A stretch of 64,000 bases of DNA from Pyrenula massariospora (GCA_021030905.1 JAGFMI010000011.1:1-64000), one strand, 5' to 3'; numbered from the stretch's first letter, positions 1 to 11,614 are shown. The notes: generated by a model from the sequence alone, not told the origin. Program-made: numbers and translations.

Positions 1-117
1 CAACCCTTCCCCTGCTCCCCATCCTCCACCCCCTGCGCCTCCTCATCCAACCGCCACAACACCTTCATCGCCCCCCCTTCTCAAAAAAACAACAACAATA
101 AGAAGAAGAAAGAAAAA

Positions 118-372
118 ATGGGCCTCCTCAACAAACTCCAAGCCAAGCTCGAGCTCTACCGCCTCGAGCAGCGCTACACCCAGCGCAAGGCCCGCAGCGA
201 GTTCGCCAACGGCGTCCGCTACGTCGACGGCGAGTACATCTACCACTCGGACACGGGCTCCACCGCGTCCACCTCGGCGACTGCTGCTGCGTCTTCTCCC
301 GCCTCGACCAGTCCGCCGAGCGGCGTGGCCAAGAAGTTGCGGACGAGGGGGTCGAATTTGGGACGGCGGTGA
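118..372 (+). CDS. small conserved fungal protein, unknown function
   Basis: This is an 84-residue ORF starting in an A-rich leader (the ATG follows a run of agaagaaa). The N-terminal half is charged and helical in appearance (MGLLNKLQAKLELYRLEQRY) and leads into a YVDGEYIY segment, followed by a Ser/Thr/Ala-rich tail. From memory, short proteins with this start and a 'YVDGEYIY' motif recur in Pezizomycotina, but no function is known to me. There is no signal peptide or membrane segment. Third codon positions are strongly G/C. It converges on VAC14, leaving about 530 bp between the two stops. The coding call is moderately sure; the function is not known. Confidence 0.6.
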   Translation: MGLLNKLQAKLELYRLEQRYTQRKARSEFANGVRYVDGEYIYHSDTGSTASTSATAAASSPASTSPPSGVAKKLRTRGSNLGRR

Positions 373-904
373 CGTGTGGAGGGATTTTGACGGCGGGATA
401 GCTGGCAGAGGTCTGGGTTGGTTGCTGTTGGTTAAGCTCGGGAGGAAAGAGGGAGGTGGTGCGTTATATTCTTGAACTCTCCAGGAGAGACTCCGGTCGG
501 AAAGATGCATGAGCATTTCTTGATACCTACCTTACTCGGCGTACGGAACGGACATTTTCAAATTTACGGCAAGACCAAGATACACCATCTATTGGAACCT
601 TCCCTTCTTTTCATAGACGATCGATCACGCATTGCTAGAATTCCATGCTAGAGGCAGCATCTTACTGGGCATCCATATTTCACGGGAGGTCACTTGTTAG
701 CGAATGAATGAATCAAACTTCTTGTACCAAAGATCCCACTCGATCTATTAGAAAGCGAGAGAACGAACGCTGAAATCATATACCACGTGTACAAACTCGC
801 AATGCCAAACCCGCGCCATCGCTACCAATGCTCATCTCAAAATGTGCCCATGTACCTGGCAGACGTCGGGAAAGATTCGTCCTGGCCAGTTCCGTCCGAT
901 TGTC
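373..904. other. intergenic, convergent 3' ends
   Basis: This stretch lies between the small ORF and the VAC14 stop. I see no gene, RNA or repeat in it; it presumably holds both 3' untranslated regions. Confidence 0.5.
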
Positions 905-3900
905 TCACCTCTTCCCCTTCCTCTGCCCAATGCCCCCCAACCGTCCAAAATTGCCCAACGAACTCTTACTCTTATGCCCCTGAACATTTTGCCCTATTGC
1001 TGCCCCAGCCCCCTGCCTCCCACTACCAGGCACCATCAACCCACTCTGCCCACTGCCGGGCCGGCTAGGCACTCCACTCCCACCCTTCATTGGCGGAACA
1101 TCCGGCAACGCCTTCTCCCTCCCGATGCCTGCCCCCGGTCTCCCATCGAGGTTCATATCGGCGCCCAATCTCCCCATCATCGAGTCCCGCAGTCTCCCGC
1201 CCAACGTCTCAGTGTCTTGGGGATTGCTGACCGTACCCGCTGCGCGCCTCCGGGCCTTTTCTTGCGTCGTGCGGAATTTCTCGAGCAGATCGACCCACCG
1301 GACTTCTCCGGCGGCGGAGGAGCCTTCTCTTGATTTGGCGCCAAGGCGACCACGTTCGAACGTTGAGGTTGTCGGCGTGTTCGGGATGCTGCTCGAAGGC
1401 GGAGCTGTTAGCCCGCCTAGTCCCTCACCGCTGCGATTACGAACGTGATGACGCGTGGAAGTTGAGGTGGATGTGAACGAGGCAGAGGTGGAGGTATTCA
1501 GGGCAGGGGTTGGGGGAGGTACATACGTTGGACCTCCCCGAGATGGCGGGGGATGAAGTAGCCCGATGGCCGAGACGGAGTTGAGACGGTTCTTAAGTGC
1601 GGCGAAGGCGGATGATTGGGGGAGGAGCATGAGGAGACCGTAAAGACATTTGTAGAGATAAGGGTAGCGTTCGGGTTCAAGAAGCTGAAGACGGAGATCT
1701 AGATAAAATGAGCTTGAAGCAAGACGGAGAGTACGTTGAGCTGCCTACATGTGAAAACAGGGGACTCAAGTAGCTGGACCAATTTGTCGATTTGGATGAG
1801 CATGTTAACTGTCATTTCTAGCTCCGCACTAGATAGATTAACAAGCAGTTATTTCAAAGCAACAACACTGACTCACAAGATCTGTAGAAGATGGTAGGCT
1901 TGTTCATAGGCTTGCGCAAGGAGGCATAGCGAGAAGGTGGCAACGGCATTGTGACACCACGAGCGGAAGAGGGCCACGAAGAACATTTGCCCGTCCTAGA
2001 GGGGAAATTTAGTTTGAATGGTACAGTCAGCAAAGACGGACGCTTACTTTAGTCTCAAGATTCCGAAGTCTTTTTCGCAGATCGGCAAGTTCAGGGGCGG
2101 TAATGAGGTTGTTGTTTAAATTCTGCACCATGATGCTTGCAAATTCAAGGTCCTACACGCCGATCAGTATACTTAGGAGAGCTAAAGCCAAAGTTGTGCA
2201 GCGAACCTCGTCTTTTTCAAGGCAGTCAGCAAGAGTACGGTAAATCCTTTCCGGACTTAAGTTCATGCATAATTGTCGGATGATTAAGTTCCCTCTTATC
2301 TCGAGCAATTTCCTATCTGTCGAGAAAAGCTGCAGCAGATTCACCATAAATGAGGTGAAGTAGCCATCTTCAGTGTTTTGAGAGATTTGAGAGAGTAGCT
2401 GTAGGTCGCGTGTCACGACCGCCTCAGCAGGGTCTGATAGAGTCTTCAATAAAGCTGGAAAGGTACCGTCATTGAAGGCGAGAATTTTGCGTGGGGCTTT
2501 GCGATGCAGCATGATCAACCAGGCAAGCGCAGCTACCCTGGTTGCTTCGTGTTCATTGAGAAACTGCAGAGTCAGTGCATTGACAGCGGCGGCATAGTCG
2601 AGATCTGAAGGCTGCGGTGTTGGCGGCGCGCTGGTTTTAGGTGTTGCCGCTGCGTTTCCGTTCGCAGCCGCTTTATCTTCCGTTATAGATTCACTGATCT
2701 GGGGGTTTGTCTGCCTAGCCGATGCAACGGGTAGTTGGCGGTCTTTTATGTCAAGGTCCTTGATAGATCCATTCGAGATATTCAGAGGTGGTTGATTCTC
2801 CTCCGCCGTTGTTTCCTCGGAAAAGGTAACGATATACTCCATCAAGGAGGTATTAACTCGGTTGGCAGTTGTACGCACCTGGTCCGAGTTCGAAGAAAGC
2901 GCGGGAAGGACTTGGGCTAGTAGTCGGGGCACAAATTGAAGGATGTCTTCTGGGCTAATTTCGAAGAAGCTGTCAATCCATCTCAGAGCTACAATTGAAA
3001 TTTCCTGCTCTTTCTCTTTTGACACACCATCGAGCATCTTAGAAGGTTGTTCCGAATCTGTGTATGACGAAACATTTACAAACCCGAGGAGAATATCCAG
3101 AATCTTTGTGTAGTCAATTTGTACGTCTTGTCCCGGGACCCAATCACCGTCATTGTTTGCATTTGGGGGATCATGAGCAGTTCCCGAGTCCGAGTCTGAG
3201 ACAGCATTTTCGAACTTGTTCAGTGTAGCACTTGTATCAGTCCCAATGCTCCCACTATCACTAGCAGGGGAAGGTTTGAGGTCTGCCGTGCTTCGGGCCT
3301 TGCTCTCTTCGATGCCTCGCTTCAATCTTGCTATTCTCTTGATTTCGTTGAGAAACCGCTCCAGAAGACCTTGTGTGGCGATGTATACGTCGCGATTCGG
3401 ATCTGCAAGAAACTTGAAGAGCCCTCCTAAAAAGGAGGGAAGGTAATGGACCAGTTCTAGATCCGGTATCGTATCAAGTAACGTTAGCCAAGATACCAAG
3501 AACGTTCGCGTAAACGGATTTATGACGTGAATCCTTTCTTGCAGCAATGGAATGAACTTGGCCAACGAAAATGCGGTTGGCAATTCTGAAGAGGATGCAT
3601 CTGAATCTAAAGCTGAGCCATCTCCAACCTCAGCTTTTTCCGAATACTGAAGAATGGAGATATAGGTCGCCGCAGATTCAGAGACAATGTCCTTCACGAG
3701 GCGGTCTAACAGCTCGGCACCATTCTTGACAGACAGTTCCGAGTCTGCGGCAAGCTTCAGAATTGTCAGTGAAATTTCAACAGACAAGGGGACTGGAAAC
3801 GGCTGACTTTGCAAAGAGCATCGAAAATTTCGTTAAAAAAGAGCAAGATCTCCCCTTTCGCAACCTTGGCAATGTTGTACATGCTTTCGCATGCATAATA

Positions 3901-4314
3901 ACGGACGCGTGCATCTTGATCTGTGAAGCACGCAAGTACAGGCGGAACGACCTCATGAAGGTATGGAGCGACTTCATCCTAGCCCGACGTTTAGTAAATT
4001 GCATTGTAGAGTGGGTATCAGACGCACAGATCCTAGTGCTATAGAAGCAGCCGCAAGTCCAATAAGACCACCATTCCGGGCGTGAGGCTGATGAACGGCA
4101 TATGCATAATCATGACAAAGTTGTTCTACAATCTTTCGTATTCTGTCCTGGTCCTTGTTGGCGCTGGCTTCTCGGACAGCCCTCTCGAGCCTGTAGTCCT
4201 TGTGAGCTGGTGCCGACAGCTAAGAGCAGTCCTGCAGAGCACTTACTCAAGCGCTCCTTGCTTACGCTTATCGTAGAGCTTATCAGTCAATAAGCGCTGC
4301 GTAGCTTGATCCAT
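905..4314 (-). CDS. VAC14: VAC14, scaffold of the PIKfyve/Fab1 phosphatidylinositol-3,5-bisphosphate complex
   Basis: VAC14 is the HEAT-repeat scaffold that holds the Fab1 lipid kinase and Fig4 phosphatase on vacuole/endosome membranes. I read eight exons on the minus strand: 4314-4247, 4190-4028, 3978-3808, 3754-2207, 2152-2048, 1995-1877, 1828-1749 and 1698-905. All junctions are GT-AG and together give 1015 residues in one frame. Family landmarks are the start [18 protein letters not shown], the HEAT segment [20 protein letters not shown] (exon 3), the block beginning [20 protein letters not shown] (exon 4) and, near the end, [20 protein letters not shown] (exon 8), the conserved C-terminal domain. 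After that comes a roughly 200-residue low-complexity Ser/Thr/Pro/Gly tail, longer than in yeast, encoded in G/C-rich DNA. Family assignment is firm; individual introns are read by eye. Confidence 0.9.
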
Positions 4315-4870
4315 TTTGGATGAGCATTGGTGTCGATGGCCAGACGCGTCTCTGATTGACCCTGGTCCTCTTGAACGTGTCGGTACGCGAAAGCGGTCAA
4401 CGAGAAGCGACCACCGCCTGCACTTGCGCAGTTGCACGAAGAATGGAGAATTTGTACACAAAATCAAAAGAAACGGATACTAAGATTACAAAGATTATCA
4501 CACGGCCTAAGGAGACTTTGTGGGCGAAGTAAAAGAGTTGGATTTCCTGAAAACATGGCGATAACTTCTGATTCCTCGCGGGAGGGGCAGAAAAGCTGAG
4601 CAACCGTTCAGCCAGATGCTCCTGCCCTTGTCCAACTTCACACCACTGAAAGGAGCACCACGAAACATCCGGGTTAGCTCACGAACATTAAGATCTTCAA
4701 GGACATGATGACTGCGCAAATGCAAAGCTGTTCCTCTACGCAGCTAAGATACCCTGTGAGACCATAATAGGGTCACAACTCATTCTAATGATACGTCTAT
4801 CTAAAGCCGATCCCCGTTCTCGTATCTCATCTACAGTCGTTAAAAGCTCTGTTCAACATGACCTATGCCA
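4315..4870. promoter_or_regulatory. VAC14 upstream region / RAD54 3' flank
   Basis: This is 556 bp between the RAD54 stop and the VAC14 start; both genes are on the minus strand. Short ORFs here look random. It should contain the VAC14 promoter, but I see no recognisable element. Confidence 0.4.
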
Positions 4871-7347
4871 CTAATGGCTGATGTATTGAAACACTGCGCT
4901 GACGTCTTTCTCCGCCGTCTCCTGCCTCAGCAGCAAGTCTTCAATCTTCATTAGTGGGCCCTGCTCCCCGACATTGACAAAATGGTTCCAGGAGCTCGTG
5001 TCGCCGTAGAGCAACGCCTGTGATTTGATATGCTGTGTGCCGTCTGGTTTGCATCTCTTACACTTGAAAGTGTCGTGAGTGTCACTGGTCGTTGACGGTT
5101 TGAACTGGAACAGTTCCCGGAGAGAGTCGAGGGTAAAATGGCGCTCTACGTCTTCGGCCGAATCGACGACACAAGACGACAACGCCTGCTTATGCGATTG
5201 GCGCTGAAAGATCTTTTCCTCGATCGTACCAGTAGCCATGAATCTGTATACAAAACAACTCTTCTTCTGCCCGTCACGCCAAACGCGGGCCAACGCCTGT
5301 TGGTCGGCTGCAGGGTTCCAGTCAGGGTCAAATAGCACTAGGCGGTTGGCTCCAATGAGGTTCAAGCCACACCCACCAGCCTTGCTACTGAGAAGAAAGA
5401 CAAATTCGTCCCCTTCAGGATCATTGAACTTGTCAACCAATTTTTGTCGCTTATTGACGTTCATGGTTCCATCTAGACGAAGACAGCCGTAGGCGCGAGA
5501 CCGGCAAAGCCTTTCGAACATATCTAGGGTCTGAGTGTAATTGCTGATCAGCACAATCTTGTCGTTCGTGTCTTGCCGAATCCGCGCCAGCATACGATCA
5601 AGAACTTGCATTTTCCCCGAGTACCACGGCTTGATATCTCGGTCTCTTCCTCTAGCATCTTTAGGAACATAGTCGTCGGGGAAGAACTTTTCGCACCCAG
5701 GGAGGTCAGTGGGCAGATCCAGAAGATCAGGATGGTTGCACAGCTTCTTGAGTATACCGATGGCTTTGAGAGGCTGACTGCCTTTGCCTCGAAGAAGGCT
5801 TTGAATGTCTGGGCTTTTGATGAAATGATTGTACAGGTCTAACTGGAAAGGAGCGAGATTGCAGAAGACAACATGTTCATATTTTACGGGAAGATATTTT
5901 GACAGGATGTCGTTGGTTCGCCGAATGATAAATTTGTTGACAACAGCGAGGAGTTCTGACACAGCCTCGTCTCCTTTTTGTCGGTCAAGATCAGACCCAG
6001 CAGCATCCCGTCCTCGCAGGATGGGTAGTTCATACTTCTTCCGAAAGTCATTTCGACTTCCTAGGAGGTTCGGATTGGCGAAGTTGAGTAATGAAAAATA
6101 CTCTGATAAATCGTTCTGGATAGGTGTTCCCGAAAGAATAACTCGTCGATCAACATTCAACCCATTGAGTGCAGTAAATGTCTGGCTCTCTCCATTCTTA
6201 AGGCGGTGTCCTTCGTCACACAACAGAAGGCCAATGTGCGTATCTCTAAGCTCGCCAACATTCAGTCTCAGTGTTTCGTACGAGACGATGAGGACTGGGC
6301 GAGTCACAGCTCTTCCTGACGCTATTGCCCACTGTTTCAACTGCGTGGTAAGCTCCTCCTTTGAGGCTTTACCATCAACAGCAAATGGTGTGATGGCGTC
6401 TTTACCAAGCCATTTCACCAATTCATTCGCCCAGTTCTTCACAAGACTTGAAGGGCACGCTATCACACATTTTTGTATGGTCTTTTTTCCTGCCTCTGGA
6501 GATTGACGCAGCAAGGTCCACATTAACGTTATACACTGCAGGGTCTTGCCCAAACCCATCTCATCTGCCATGATGCACCCATTGGCGTTGCTATCGATTA
6601 GGCCTGTTGTGCAACGGTAAAGAAACTTAACTCCTTCGATCTGATGGGGCCGTAGAACCTTTGCGAGCCGTGGGTCAATGACAACAGGAACCTTTGGTCG
6701 ACCTTCAACGTTCTTCTTAATGCCAAGAATGTCTGCTAAGCTTCGGTGCATCAGCGGCACATCCAGCTTTAACTTCTCTTCGACCACTTCCGGTGTTCCT
6801 GTATGTCCAGACTGGACTGCCAACTGGTCATCTATCGTAGGATCGTAGAGTACTATAGCAAAATCTCCGCTCGGATCATGCAGAGGTTTTACCACAAAGG
6901 TTGCTCCTCTACGCATGCCTAACGTAGGTGCTGGTCTGGAAGAATCATAGCCGCCGCCACTCTTGTTGACAAGCGGAACGGAGAATCGTCGCCTGAATGT
7001 TACTTCCTTGTCCTTCACTTGGAAGACTGGAAATTTTTTCGAAAGTGCAACGCGATCCTCATTTGTCCAAGCTAAATCAATCTCAACTGAGCTTCCGTCT
7101 GCGTCCGCATAGCTGATCCTCTTTCTCTTCCGGGCAGGTTTGTTGGACGACCGCGAGGCGAGCGCAGAGCCAGGGCATTTAAACGGCCGCGAAAGACTAT
7201 CTATTGATTTTGCACTACCACCGTATAATCGAACGGCTTTTGGAGCAGGATCGATGTTTTCTTTGCCAGCCTCAATGACCCTAGGTTTCGGGCGGTGCCT
7301 GTCGCAGTTAATACCCTTTGTGGCTCGAAGTCATTACAAACTTACAT
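4871..7347 (-). CDS. RAD54: RAD54, Swi2/Snf2 DNA translocase of homologous recombination
   Basis: Rad54 partners Rad51 in strand invasion and remodels DNA using ATP. The main exon is 7298-4871. Motif I (DEMGLGKT, about residue 246), motif II (DEGH, about 362) and the helicase C motifs (GGCGLNLIGANRL, DPDWNPAADQQALARVWRDGQ) are intact, and it ends in the usual FQYISH. Upstream of the core the frame continues through RPFKCPGSALASRSSNKPAR, the conserved N-terminal segment, to a 3' splice site at 7299. The reading frame closes just beyond it, and the only fitting start is AT (7347-7346) joined across intron 7345-7299 (GTAAGT...ACAG) to G (7298), giving MHRPKPRV. The predicted length is 809 residues, normal for fungi. 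The core is certain; the split start codon is inferred. It diverges from a mitochondrial carrier gene. Confidence 0.92.
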
Positions 7348-7912
7348 TTTGTCAGTGGGACAGATTGATAAAAATCAGAAGTTACGAGAAAGTCAGGGCC
7401 GCGGCGGGGGGTATCAATGCAGAGCGAAGACAGAAGCCGGGGTAGGGCGGTCAATTCTGGAAGATTGGGAAACGCGTTTGGGCAGCGCGGGTGGCAAGGC
7501 CTTATCGCGGTGTCTACGCGTAAAAACGTGATCTTTAAGCACGGACCAAATAACGTTGGGTGCAGACGAGGGAAGTCGTGGGCACCCTCTCGGGCTTCTC
7601 AGCCGATCATTAGCCGGTACGGTCTGTATCTCAGCCTCGCGTATTGTTTTGCGCCTTCGTTCTAGCCCGTCTCGAGGATGGTGTCTTAAGTCTCCACATT
7701 CAATATACCACAGGCAGGCGCCAATGCTAACAATAAGATGCGTCACGACTTCTGACATACAGCTTCGTCCGCTCTACCATTACCTTATTCGTCGATCTTC
7801 GTTGAACGCCATCCTCCTTCCTTTTACATATTTTGACATTAGGTTGTCATTCCACTGATGCTTTTATGATGAATTGTGGACAGGCTAGCCTTCATAAACT
7901 CGACCTGTGCTC
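7348..7912. promoter_or_regulatory. shared divergent promoter, RAD54 / mitochondrial carrier
   Basis: This 565 bp separates two start codons pointing away from each other, so it must contain both promoters. Apart from the two ACGCGT boxes near the RAD54 side I see no obvious element. The short ORFs in it are not convincing. Confidence 0.5.
7472..7521. promoter_or_regulatory. two MCB-type ACGCGT boxes upstream of RAD54
   Basis: The palindrome ACGCGT occurs at 7472-7477 and 7516-7521, about 125 and 170 bp upstream of the inferred RAD54 start. In budding and fission yeast this MluI cell-cycle box is bound by MBF and drives G1/S genes, RAD54 of budding yeast among them. The site sequences are directly visible; the regulatory role here is inferred. 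Confidence 0.5.
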
Positions 7913-8903
7913 ATGTCTGCCGACTTTTGGGCCGGGTATTTTAGCGGAGCGATTGGCATCATCATCGGAAATCCCCTAGACATTATCAAAGTCCGGCGAC
8001 AGGCCGGGACGAGCCCCATTGCCAGGCGCTTCTGGTATGATGACTTCTCGAAGATACGAAGTCTTGCTCGAGGCAAGTAGTGTTCCTCTACCATTTCTAT
8101 GTAAGATCCTGAACCTGTTTCGAAGGCTCTGCAGCACCAATATTAGGTTACGGTGGTCTGAATGCACTGCTTTTTGTCTCGTACAATAGGACTTTGAAAG
8201 TTCTTGACCCGTCTATTAAGGACCTTTCTAAGTTGTCCCATGTCCGTCTTCCTCATGTATGGTTCGCTGGGGCAGTTGGGGGTCTGGCCAGCTGGATTGT
8301 GTCCGCTCCATCAGAACTTATCAAGTGCAGGACGCAATTGAGCGCAGTCCCAGAAGCATCTTCTTTGCGCATTTTCAAAGAGGTATGGAGAGCTCATGGG
8401 TTGAGAGGCCTATATATGGGTGGCGCGGTAACGAGCGCGAGGGATGCAGTTGGATATGGCTTCTAGTTTGTCTACTCTATAATATTATATCAGCATTTTG
8501 CTAAAATCTGCGCAGCTTCTGGTCTTATGAAATCACCAAAAGATGGCTAAACTCTGGACGTATAAACAACGAGTCAAGTTCGACGGAAGTCCTTCTCGCT
8601 GGGGGACTTGCTGGCATCGTGACGTGGACGTCAATATACCCCTTGGACGTGTTGAAAACTCGAATTCAAACGCAGTCCGACAGCTATGGAATTCCAGAAG
8701 CTGGCCTTGTTCGATCAGGCTCAGCTTCATCTTGCAAGACGTCCGCCCTCACAATAACGCATCGATTATTTCGTGCTGACGGTATGGGCATTTTCTTTCG
8801 TGGCCTCGGAGTCTGTAATGTTCGAGCTTTCGTTGTGAATGCTGTGCAGTGGTTCACGTACGAGAAAGCCTTAAAATTACTTAGTCCTAAAATCTCTAAA
8901 TGA
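7913..8903 (+). CDS. mitochondrial carrier family (SLC25) protein, amino-acid/carnitine-type
   Basis: This is an inner-membrane solute carrier of 295 residues, the usual length. Exons are 7913-8072, 8126-8465 and 8516-8903. Three carrier repeats are visible through their signatures: NPLDIIKVRR (repeat 1), SAPSELIKCR (repeat 2) and YPLDVLKTR (repeat 3). The glycine-rich helix motifs are also seen, for example the Gly-rich stretch around GAVGGLASW. The second signature resembles carnitine/ornithine-type and YMC-type carriers, but the substrate cannot be fixed by eye. Intron 1 (8073-8125) begins GC rather than GT: the donor is GAG|GCAAGT. The only GT donors nearby give the wrong phase or a stop. 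An alternative acceptor at 8134 would drop three residues. Intron 2 (8466-8515) is GT-AG. Confidence 0.88.
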
Positions 8904-10667
8904 TTCAGTTTTACCTTTTTTGAAGGTGTCGTTCATGGCAGACGTGCCTCGGTCTCATTGACGTCAAAATTATGATTTGGACCATTGTCGGTGGTGAGAC
9001 CAATTGCTGCTTCCGCTTTCTTCTGCGTGTGGGGCTCTGCACGCAGATCTCGGAGTCTGAAATAGAGTGAGCGAGGAAAACACAACGCGGATCCTTGGCT
9101 GGGTAGCAGAAGTCCTGACCGATCTAGTCCTTTTCGCTGGCGGACGCCTGCCTATTGATCGGACCAGCTATGACTTCTGTTACTCAGCCTCGATCGGGTC
9201 TGAAGAAAAGCTTACCGCCGCTTGTGAACTTTGCTCTTACGATGAGCAACCAGATTATGCTCACCCTCAAACCACTTGCTGCATTCAATACAGTACCATT
9301 CGCCAAAGCCAGGAAGATCTTCAGGAGCGTGCCGCGATTTATACTGTTGTAGATGTTTTGGAGACTTGAGATCTGCTTTGACTTGATCGAGGTCCCTGCT
9401 TCATGTCAGGACTGGCATTCGATGCTAGGTGTCAGAGATCGTGGCGCACCCAAGATATGCTGGGCGGGCGCTATGATAATGCGAACACCCAGATGCGCCG
9501 TGATTTCTGAGACCTAGCCTCGAGTTGTAGAATACATCAAAGACTAACCTAGTTCGCCGTTTGGTTTTCGTTCGCTTCAGACCCATGGTGCTTCTCAATA
9601 GACGTAATTATTGGAAAGTTCCAAGAAGACAGCTAAGTTTCTCTTCGAGGACGGGTCGTGGTAGACGGCGCTGTTTAAGAAGCCCCGATGATGTGTTCGA
9701 AGCCTTCAAAACACTTGATGAGGAGGGTCTCGAACGCTATTCTAGCTCTGGCAGTCTAGACCGCGGCGAGATGCTGGGCGAAATAAATCATTCCTAGAAA
9801 AAAGCATATGATGACCATGTGATGAGATTGCTTCTTGCGCCTTGCGGCATGGTTTCTTTCAGTTGGAAAGCATACGCTGTGGGACAGTCGATTTCTGGAA
9901 TAGCGTGATCGACAGTGCGAGGCTCGGTATGAGAAGCTGTGGCGCACCCAATTGTTAGCACTAGCGCCCATCCGGCTAATATGCAGGAATGCAACCACTT
10001 CTGATACTCAGCCTCGACTCTCACTACAACACCGGTCGCTATTGTCGCTTTCAAACCAGCCATCTACCTTAACTCTTCCTACGTCCTGAGGATGACCATC
10101 TACTACTATGGATGTCCAATTATTAGAATGTACTCACTGACAACATTGACTTTGTAAGACGCGTTGGCTTCATTGTTTTTCCCACACGTCTGTGCTACTT
10201 TGATCTTCATTCCCGCCAAGCATGCATTCCCTAATCTACACACCAGGAAACACAATGCAACTATTTTCATCCCGTCATGTCTGTCGAATCCGTTCCTGAC
10301 AAGATACGTGATCCGATGGAGGCTCCCCCAAGAGATTCTGTGGCAATTAAAAAGGGGCCAAAATCATCGCCCGCGCTTGTCATGTTTCAACCACCAACAC
10401 TTGGATACGAGTACGATTAGAGCGGTCATCAGCTTTCTTCAAATCCAAACCAATGCGATGTGTGACAGCATTCAATTTCTCGTCCTTTCGTGGGACGAAT
10501 GAAGTCTCGTCAAAAAAGCCCGTAATTTTGACTCCTTGATGCCTTTCCGGGCGTTGACCCCTTTTCCCGCAACATAAACATCCACTTGACCCTCTGTTTC
10601 ACTTCTCTGTCGTTCATACTATCTCACATCATCTCTCGACCTCTTTCTCCAAAGCGCAATTAAGGAA
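8904..10667. other. 1.76-kb gene-poor interval with diverged direct repeats
   Basis: No convincing gene is present. A minus-strand ORF at 9794-10063 (89 codons, MAGLKATIAT...) is the best candidate but has no recognised family. Two diverged copies of a roughly 85-nt unit lie at about 9441-9524 and 9939-10018. Both start with GTGGCGCACCCAA and have a TAGCCTCGA/CAGCCTCGA block about 60 nt later. A third partial match lies at 9175-9193. This looks like an old local duplication that has decayed. Confidence 0.35.
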
Positions 10668-11614
10668 ATGCATTCTCAAACATCTGTCTTGTTAAACCTG
10701 GTATCGTGCTTGACCGCTAGCTTAGCCTCCACGGTCCCTGCTCAGCTCCTCTCTCGCGCCGAGGTTAACGGACCATGTACTGGTGCTAACAACATACCTG
10801 GCATCTGTGTGTCGACAGATTCCTGCACCCGTGACGGGGGAAGCTTCATTTCTAACGCTTGTCTTGGAACACCGGAAAATATCAAATGTTGCACAAAGCC
10901 TAAATGCGGCACTGACAACAGTGGAACCTGCTCTTTTGTTTCATCATGCGCCTCCGGCACAACTGAGCGAAATTTTTGTCCCGGGCCGGATACATTCCGT
11001 TGCTGTATGCCTTCCACAGGTGGAGTTGGCGGTGTCGGGGGCGGCAAAGCGACAGGCGATCAGCCAGATCTACCAACGACAAGCTCCGGATGCAAACAGG
11101 TTGCCATCCAGGGGGCAAAGACGATCATTGACGCATTCCCGGGGAAGGTGAAAATCATATACTGCATTCGTAAATGCTCCGACCCAGACAGCAGTGACCA
11201 CTGTACGGGAATGGCGACAGATATGATGGTGAACGTCAGCGGCGTAAGTTTCCTTCTTTTATTGCTTGTCCTTGTCTCTCTTTCAACAGTCCAGAAAACT
11301 CAAGTAATTTGAACAGGAGAAAGTCACGACGGGCCAACCTATTGCAGAATGGGTGATGCGTCATCGCAATGAGCTGAGTCTCAAGTATGTGATGTGGGGT
11401 CAGCGAATCTGGGATGTAGAGGTGGACCACAGTGAAAAGCCGTGGGAGCAGTGGCGATACCAAGCGTGTCTTAGTAGCCACCCAAATTGTGTGAACGGAG
11501 ACCGCGGCAGCAACACGGAAAACCATTGGTTCGTTCTCTGGCTTGCCGGGTACCATAAATGTTTCTGAAGCTAACAGGCGTCGCAGGGACCATGTCCATG
11601 TTAGCTACAAATAA
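10668..11614 (+). CDS. secreted M15-like (DD-peptidase/ARB_07466-type) zinc hydrolase with two Cys-rich modules
   Basis: Exons are 10668-11243, 11317-11528 and 11587-11614, giving 271 residues. There is a signal peptide (about 1-25), then two six-Cys modules (about 37-75 and 80-113) with matching KCC/RCC endings, a Gly-rich linker, and a C-terminal domain. That domain carries SDHCTGMATD (176-185), which fits the S-x-H-x(2)-G-x-A-x-D zinc motif of M15 peptidases, and ends in HWDHVHVS (262-269), the second metal-ligand motif. Bacterial relatives cleave peptidoglycan peptides. Fungal members of this secreted family are known by sequence, but I know of no firm substrate. Metal ligands appear intact, so activity is plausible. 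The last exon is only 28 nt and carries part of the DHVHV motif. A transcription start probably lies in the C/T-rich stretch just upstream. Confidence 0.75.

Noticed and set aside
5829-6506. 225-codon plus-strand ORF inside RAD54
   Set aside because: Antisense shadow of the helicase core; no family features.
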